Shown here: in pieces, positions 60,137 to 64,000 of the stretch
How the letters are laid out: every line of letters begins with the position of its first letter
How positions within the stretch are numbered: position 1 is the stretch's first letter
NCBI RefSeq assembly: GCF_003228315.1
Contig: NZ_CP029693.1
Coordinates: 5,056,501 to 5,120,500 of the forward strand
From: Pseudomonas putida
GTDB lineage: Bacteria; Pseudomonadota; Gammaproteobacteria; Pseudomonadales; Pseudomonadaceae
Direction of reading: 5' to 3'
DNA: 64,000 nt
Position numbers and translations under genes: made by a program
Notes under the pieces: model-generated
What the model was told of the DNA's origin: nothing
Databases searched by the model: none
Seen by the model: the letters and a program-made list of their open reading frames with translations, nothing else

Positions 60137-60991
60137 ATGTCCCTAGCGGTGATTCAAATGGTCAGCCAGAGCGATGTGCTGGCTAACCTGACCCAGGCCC
60201 GTCGCCTGCTTGAGCAGGCTGCGGCTTCAGGCGCCAAGCTGGCGGTGCTGCCGGAAAACTTCGCCGCCATAGGGCGTCGCGACGTCGCCGACATCGGTCG
60301 TGCCGAAGCGCTGGGGGACGGGCCGATCCTGCCGTGGTTGAAACAGACCGCCCGTGACCTCAGGTTATGGATAGTGGCTGGCACCTTGCCTTTACCGCCA
60401 GCGGGTCAACCGGAGGGCAAAGCCCATGCCTGCTCATTGCTGATCGATGATCAGGGTGAAACGGTGGCGCGCTACGACAAGTTGCACCTGTTCGATGTGG
60501 ACGTGGCCGACAATCGCGGCCGTTATCGCGAATCCGATGACTATGCTTATGGCAGTGGGGTTGTGGTGGCGGATACGCCTGTTGGGCGAGTCGGCCTGAC
60601 GGTCTGTTATGACCTGCGCTTCCCTGAGCTCTACAGCGAATTGCGTGCCGCCGGCGCGGAAATCATCACCGCACCGTCGGCCTTTACCGCCGTGACCGGC
60701 GCCGCGCATTGGGATGTGCTGATTCGCGCGCGGGCTATCGAGACCCAGTGTTACGTGCTCGCGGCCGCTCAAGGTGGGACGCATCCGGGGCCGCGGGAAA
60801 CCTGGGGGCATGCGGCAATCGTCGACCCATGGGGACGAGTGTTGGCGCAACAGGATCAAGGCGAGGCCGTGCTGCTGGCCGAACGCGACAGCAGCGAACA
60901 GGCGTCCATCCGGGCGCGGATGCCGGTGTCCAGTCACCGGCGCTTTTTCTCGCAGGGCGCCCAGCGACCTGCATCAGAACGACGAATTTAA
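60137..60991 (+). CDS. Carbon-nitrogen hydrolase (nitrilase superfamily, Nit1/YbeM-like)
   Basis: 284 residues. The Glu-Lys-Cys triad is complete: Glu40 (LAVLPENFAA), Lys115 (RYDKLHLFDV) and Cys157 (LTVCYDLRFPELY). It belongs to the branch of Nit1/NitFhit and YbeM enzymes, which are omega-amidases or deaminate repair products such as deaminated glutathione. The position between yhdP and tldD is conserved in Pseudomonas. AAGGAAAAGG precedes the ATG. Confidence 0.92.
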   Translation: MSLAVIQMVSQSDVLANLTQARRLLEQAAASGAKLAVLPENFAAIGRRDVADIGRAEALGDGPILPWLKQTARDLRLWIVAGTLPLPPAGQPEGKAHACSLLIDDQGETVARYDKLHLFDVDVADNRGRYRESDDYAYGSGVVVADTPVGRVGLTVCYDLRFPELYSELRAAGAEIITAPSAFTAVTGAAHWDVLIRARAIETQCYVLAAAQGGTHPGPRETWGHAAIVDPWGRVLAQQDQGEAVLLAERDSSEQASIRARMPVSSHRRFFSQGAQRPASERRI

Positions 60992-61003
60992 GGCGTAAAG
61001 CAT

Positions 61004-62446
61004 ATGAGCGAGTTGTTGTCCTCAGTCAGTGAACACCTCCTGGCGCCCGGTGGCGTAACGATCGAAAGCCTGCAAGGCGTACTCGGCGACCTGGCCGGCC
61101 CGGGTATCGATGCCGCCGACCTGTATTTTCAAGGGCAGATTTCCGAGTCCTGGGCGCTGGAAGACGGCATCGTCAAGGAAGGCAGCTTCAACCTTGACCA
61201 AGGTGTTGGCGTGCGTGCGCAATCGGGTGAAAAAACCGGATTCGCCTACAGCAACGCAATCACCCTCGAAGCCCTGGGTGCGGCGGCCCGTGCGGCGCGC
61301 TCGATTTCCCGGGCCGGGCAGAACGGTACCGTGCAGGCATTCAGCACCCAGGACGTTGCGCAGTTGTACGCGCCGGACAACCCTCTGGAAGTGCTGACCC
61401 GTGCCGAGAAAGTCGACCTGCTCAAGCGCATCGATGCTGCCACTCGCGCGCTCGACCCACGTATCCAGCAAGTCACCGTGAGCATGGCTGGCGTCTGGGA
61501 GCGGATTCTGGTGGCGTCCACCGACGGAGGGTTGGCCGCAGACGTGCGCCCGCTGGTGCGCTTCAACGTCAGTGTGATCGTCGAACAGAATGGCCGTCGT
61601 GAGCGCGGCGGTCATGGCGGTGGCGGACGCACCGATTACCGTTATTTCCTCGCCGAAGACCGCGCCATGGGTTATGCCCGCGAGGCGTTGCGTCAGGCCT
61701 TGGTCAATCTGGAAGCCATTCCTGCGCCGGCCGGTACCTTGCCGGTGGTGCTCGGCTCTGGCTGGTCGGGCGTGCTGCTGCACGAAGCGGTCGGTCATGG
61801 TCTGGAAGGCGACTTCAACCGCAAGGGCAGTTCGGCCTACAGCGGGCGTATGGGCGAGATGGTTGCGTCCAAACTGTGCACCATTGTCGATGACGGCACG
61901 CTGGCCGGTCGCCGTGGCTCCCTGAGCGTCGATGATGAAGGCACCCCGACCGAGTGCACCACGCTGATTGAAAATGGCGTACTCAAGGGTTACATGCAGG
62001 ACAAGCTCAATGCGCGCCTGATGGGCGTGGCCCGTACCGGTAACGGGCGGCGCGAGTCCTACGCTCACCTGCCGATGCCGCGTATGACCAACACCTACAT
62101 GCTCGGTGGTCAAAGCGACCCGGCGGAAATCATCGCCTCGGTGAAGAAGGGCATCTACTGCGCCAACCTCGGCGGCGGTCAGGTGGATATCACCAGCGGC
62201 AAGTTCGTGTTCTCCACCAGCGAGGCGTACCTGATCGAAGACGGCAAGATCACGGCCCCGGTCAAAGGTGCGACGCTGATCGGCAACGGCCCGGAAGCCA
62301 TGAGCAAAGTATCGATGGTCGGTAACGACCTGGCGCTGGACAGCGGCGTGGGGACGTGCGGCAAGGATGGGCAGTCGGTACCGGTGGGTGTCGGTCAGCC
62401 AACGCTGAAAATTGATGCGATCACCGTGGGTGGCACGGGGTCGTAA
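61004..62446 (+). CDS. tldD: Metalloprotease subunit TldD
   Basis: 480 residues. The zinc-binding helix HEAVGH lies at residues 260-264 and is the active site of the TldD/TldE protease. GSGWSGVLLHEAVGHGLEGD and GYMQDKLNARLMGVARTGNG are family landmarks. With TldE (PmbA) it degrades unfolded peptides and trims peptide antibiotic precursors and gyrase-poison partners in E. coli. The partner gene pmbA lies 0.7 kb downstream, with yjgA between on the opposite strand. It starts 12 nt after the nitrilase stop. Confidence 0.97.
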   Translation: MSELLSSVSEHLLAPGGVTIESLQGVLGDLAGPGIDAADLYFQGQISESWALEDGIVKEGSFNLDQGVGVRAQSGEKTGFAYSNAITLEALGAAARAARSISRAGQNGTVQAFSTQDVAQLYAPDNPLEVLTRAEKVDLLKRIDAATRALDPRIQQVTVSMAGVWERILVASTDGGLAADVRPLVRFNVSVIVEQNGRRERGGHGGGGRTDYRYFLAEDRAMGYAREALRQALVNLEAIPAPAGTLPVVLGSGWSGVLLHEAVGHGLEGDFNRKGSSAYSGRMGEMVASKLCTIVDDGTLAGRRGSLSVDDEGTPTECTTLIENGVLKGYMQDKLNARLMGVARTGNGRRESYAHLPMPRMTNTYMLGGQSDPAEIIASVKKGIYCANLGGGQVDITSGKFVFSTSEAYLIEDGKITAPVKGATLIGNGPEAMSKVSMVGNDLALDSGVGTCGKDGQSVPVGVGQPTLKIDAITVGGTGS

Positions 62447-62458
62447 GAGAGGGAGCCG

Positions 62459-62485
62459 CGAGTGAGTCGCATGGCGACTCACTCG
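62459..62485. terminator. Hairpin between convergent tldD and yjgA
   Basis: CGAGTGAGTCGC / GCGACTCACTCG, a perfect 12-bp stem with a 3-nt loop, placed 12 nt after the tldD stop and 9 nt past the yjgA stop. It has no T-run, so it is a probable weak or factor-dependent bidirectional end. Confidence 0.6.
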
Positions 62486-62494
62486 GTCGGGGAC

Positions 62495-63019
62495 TTAACG
62501 CAAGCCGCGTTGAGTCTCGTCCAGCTCACGGATGTACTTGAAGATTTTACGGCTGGAAGCAGGAGGCTTGTTGTGCGCAACCTCGTGCTGGGCCTGACGG
62601 ATCAGGGAACGCAATTGCTGGCGATCGGCGTCCGGGTATTCGACGACGAATTTTTCCAGAACGGCATCGTCACCGGCAATCAGGCGATCCCGCCAGCGCT
62701 CCAGGTTATGGAAGCGCTCGTTGTACTGGCGAGTGGAGGCATCGAGTTGATCGAGCAGAACCAGAATGGCGTCAGTGTCCTGATCGCGCATCAGTTTGCC
62801 GATGAACTGGAGGTGCCGTTTACGCGCGATGTGCGCAACGTGCTTGGGTGCATCGGCCAGGGCCCGGCGCAAAGCGTCGGTCAAGGGCAGTTTTGCAACC
62901 AGGTCAGGCTTGAGCGTTGTAAGGCGCTCGCCAAGGTCAACCAGAGCATGCAGCTCGCGTTTGACCTGGGACTTGCTTTTTTCTCCCGTATCGAGGGAGT
63001 CGTCGTAAGAATCAACCAT
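62495..63019 (-). CDS. yjgA: Ribosome-associated protein YjgA (DarP, 50S assembly)
   Basis: 174 residues from the ATG at 63019 (MVDSYDDSLD); the much longer open frame upstream lies over pmbA. SKSQVKRELHALVDLGERL, MRDQDTDAILVLLDQLDAS and RKIFKYIRELDETQ match the DUF615/YjgA family, a highly charged helical protein that binds late 50S particles. It is divergent from pmbA across 108 nt and convergent with tldD. Confidence 0.95.
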   Translation of the reverse strand: MVDSYDDSLDTGEKSKSQVKRELHALVDLGERLTTLKPDLVAKLPLTDALRRALADAPKHVAHIARKRHLQFIGKLMRDQDTDAILVLLDQLDASTRQYNERFHNLERWRDRLIAGDDAVLEKFVVEYPDADRQQLRSLIRQAQHEVAHNKPPASSRKIFKYIRELDETQRGLR

Positions 63020-63127
63020 GGTGGCCGTCCGCAAATAAACGCCGCCATGATAACCAGTCGGGGGCCGCTTGTCCGGCCCGGTCGCTCGATGGCCGTTACC
63101 GAAAGCAGAATTTGAGTGGAGAACAGC

Positions 63128-64000
63128 ATGAGTGCAGTTGAAAGCGTCGGCCCACAAGCATTGCCGGCACTGCAGGAACAAGTCGAGCAGATCATCGCTG
63201 AAGCCAAACGTCAGGGTGCCAGTGCCTGCGAAGTAGCGGTGTCCCTGGAGCAGGGCCTGTCTACCTCGGTCCGTCAGCGTGAGGTCGAAACCGTCGAGTT
63301 CAACCGCGACCAGGGTTTTGGCATCACCTTGTATGTCGGTCAGCGCAAGGGTTCGGCCAGCACCTCGGCGAGCGGCCCTGAAGCCATTCGCGAAACCGTT
63401 GCCGCCGCACTGGCCATCGCCAAACACACCTCGGAAGACGAAGCCTCGGGCTTGGCCGACGCCGCGCTGATGGCCAGGGATCCGCAGGATTTCGATCTCT
63501 TCCACGCCTGGGACATCACTCCGGAACAGGCCATCGAAAAGGCCTTGCTCTGTGAAGCCGCCGCCTTCGATGCCGACGCGCGCATCAAAAATGCTGATGG
63601 CACTACCTTGAGCACCCATCAAGGCTGCCGGGTTTACGGTAATAGCCACGGCTTCATTGGCGGCTATGCATCGACGCGTCACAGTCTGAGTTGCGTGATG
63701 ATCGCCGAGGCCGATGGCCAGATGCAGCGTGATTACTGGTATGACGTGAACCGTCTGGGCAATTTGCTGGCGGACCCGGTGAGCATCGGCCAACGCGCTG
63801 CGCAACGTGCGGCGAGCCGCCTGGGCGCGCGTCCGGTGCCGACCTGCGAAGTGCCAGTATTGTTTTCCGCGGAACTGGCCGGTGGTCTGTTTGGCAGTTT
63901 CCTGTCGGCGATTTCCGGAGGCAGCCTGTATCGCAAATCGTCGTTCCTCGAAGGCACGCTGGGGCAGAAGCTGTTTCCCGAGTGGCTGACCCTCGATGAG
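63128..64000 (+). CDS. pmbA: Metalloprotease subunit PmbA (TldE), 3' truncated by window
   Basis: The ATG at 63128 opens a frame that continues past the last base; 291 codons are present of about 450 expected. SACEVAVSLEQGLSTSVRQ, YVGQRKGSASTSASGPEAI and NSHGFIGGYASTRHSLSC match PmbA/TldE. TldE lacks the HExxxH site and completes the TldD active complex. In E. coli it is needed for maturation of microcin B17. Confidence 0.95.
   Translation, partial: MSAVESVGPQALPALQEQVEQIIAEAKRQGASACEVAVSLEQGLSTSVRQREVETVEFNRDQGFGITLYVGQRKGSASTSASGPEAIRETVAAALAIAKHTSEDEASGLADAALMARDPQDFDLFHAWDITPEQAIEKALLCEAAAFDADARIKNADGTTLSTHQGCRVYGNSHGFIGGYASTRHSLSCVMIAEADGQMQRDYWYDVNRLGNLLADPVSIGQRAAQRAASRLGARPVPTCEVPVLFSAELAGGLFGSFLSAISGGSLYRKSSFLEGTLGQKLFPEWLTLDE

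Overview
The window is a piece of a Pseudomonas chromosome, most probably of the fluorescens group. It has high GC and dense coding, with almost every gap filled by hairpins or REP/REPIN repeats. The gene blocks match well-known Pseudomonas neighbourhoods: fruBKA; piuB-piuA-piuC-Sel1-speC; an OpuC-type osmolyte ABC transporter beside prfC; the opdP/dpp dipeptide locus; roxSR; gatCAB; and mreBCD-maf-rng-yhdP-nitrilase-tldD-yjgA-pmbA. I see no phage, integron, insertion sequence, CRISPR array, tRNA or rRNA gene. These calls rest on motifs and family knowledge read by eye, with no database search.

Layout. 1-4141: end of fruB, then fruK and fruA, the fructose PTS. 4269-5810: a PhoD-type phosphatase. 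5927-12803: an iron-uptake block with piuB and piuA on the minus strand and piuC plus a Sel1 protein on the plus strand, with two Fur-like boxes in the divergent piuA/piuC gap. 13103-14266: speC, ornithine decarboxylase, with a leader that contains an intrinsic terminator. 14900-18350: a four-gene quaternary-amine/osmoprotectant ABC operon. 18791-20374: prfC. 20697-20954: a small acidic exported protein. 21131-31932 (minus): two tandem dipeptide-binding proteins, the porin opdP, a third binding protein and dppBCDF. 32403-35271: a SIMPL-domain protein and the redox two-component system roxSR. 35369-37096: a YddA/SbmA-like exporter. 37285-44404: a galactarate/glucarate catabolic set (GntR regulator, kdgD, 2-oxoglutarate semialdehyde dehydrogenase, MFS permease, garD) with one unrelated orphan protein. 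44588-47547: AEC transporter, CMD protein, Ca/Na antiporter and an RlpA-like lipoprotein. 47697-50908 (minus): gatCAB. 51120-64000: mreBCD, maf, rng, yhdP, nitrilase, tldD, yjgA and the start of pmbA.

How they work together. Galactarate is dehydrated by GarD, KdgD turns the product into 2-oxoglutarate semialdehyde, and the dehydrogenase yields 2-oxoglutarate; the MFS permease brings in the sugar acid and the GntR protein probably controls the set through a palindrome over the kdgD promoter. OpdP, three periplasmic binding proteins and DppBCDF form one peptide-import route. PiuA, PiuB and PiuC handle ferric-siderophore entry. MreBCD set cell shape; TldD and PmbA form a metalloprotease pair.

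The main observations beyond routine annotation are: fourteen REPINs in defined length classes, many only 8-15 nt after stop codons; a terminator-bearing leader on speC; a perfect 24-bp inverted repeat near kdgD; stem-loops after cistrons of the dpp locus; and two genes (mreC and the antiporter) whose best start codon appears to be ATT. I found no clearly new multi-gene system.
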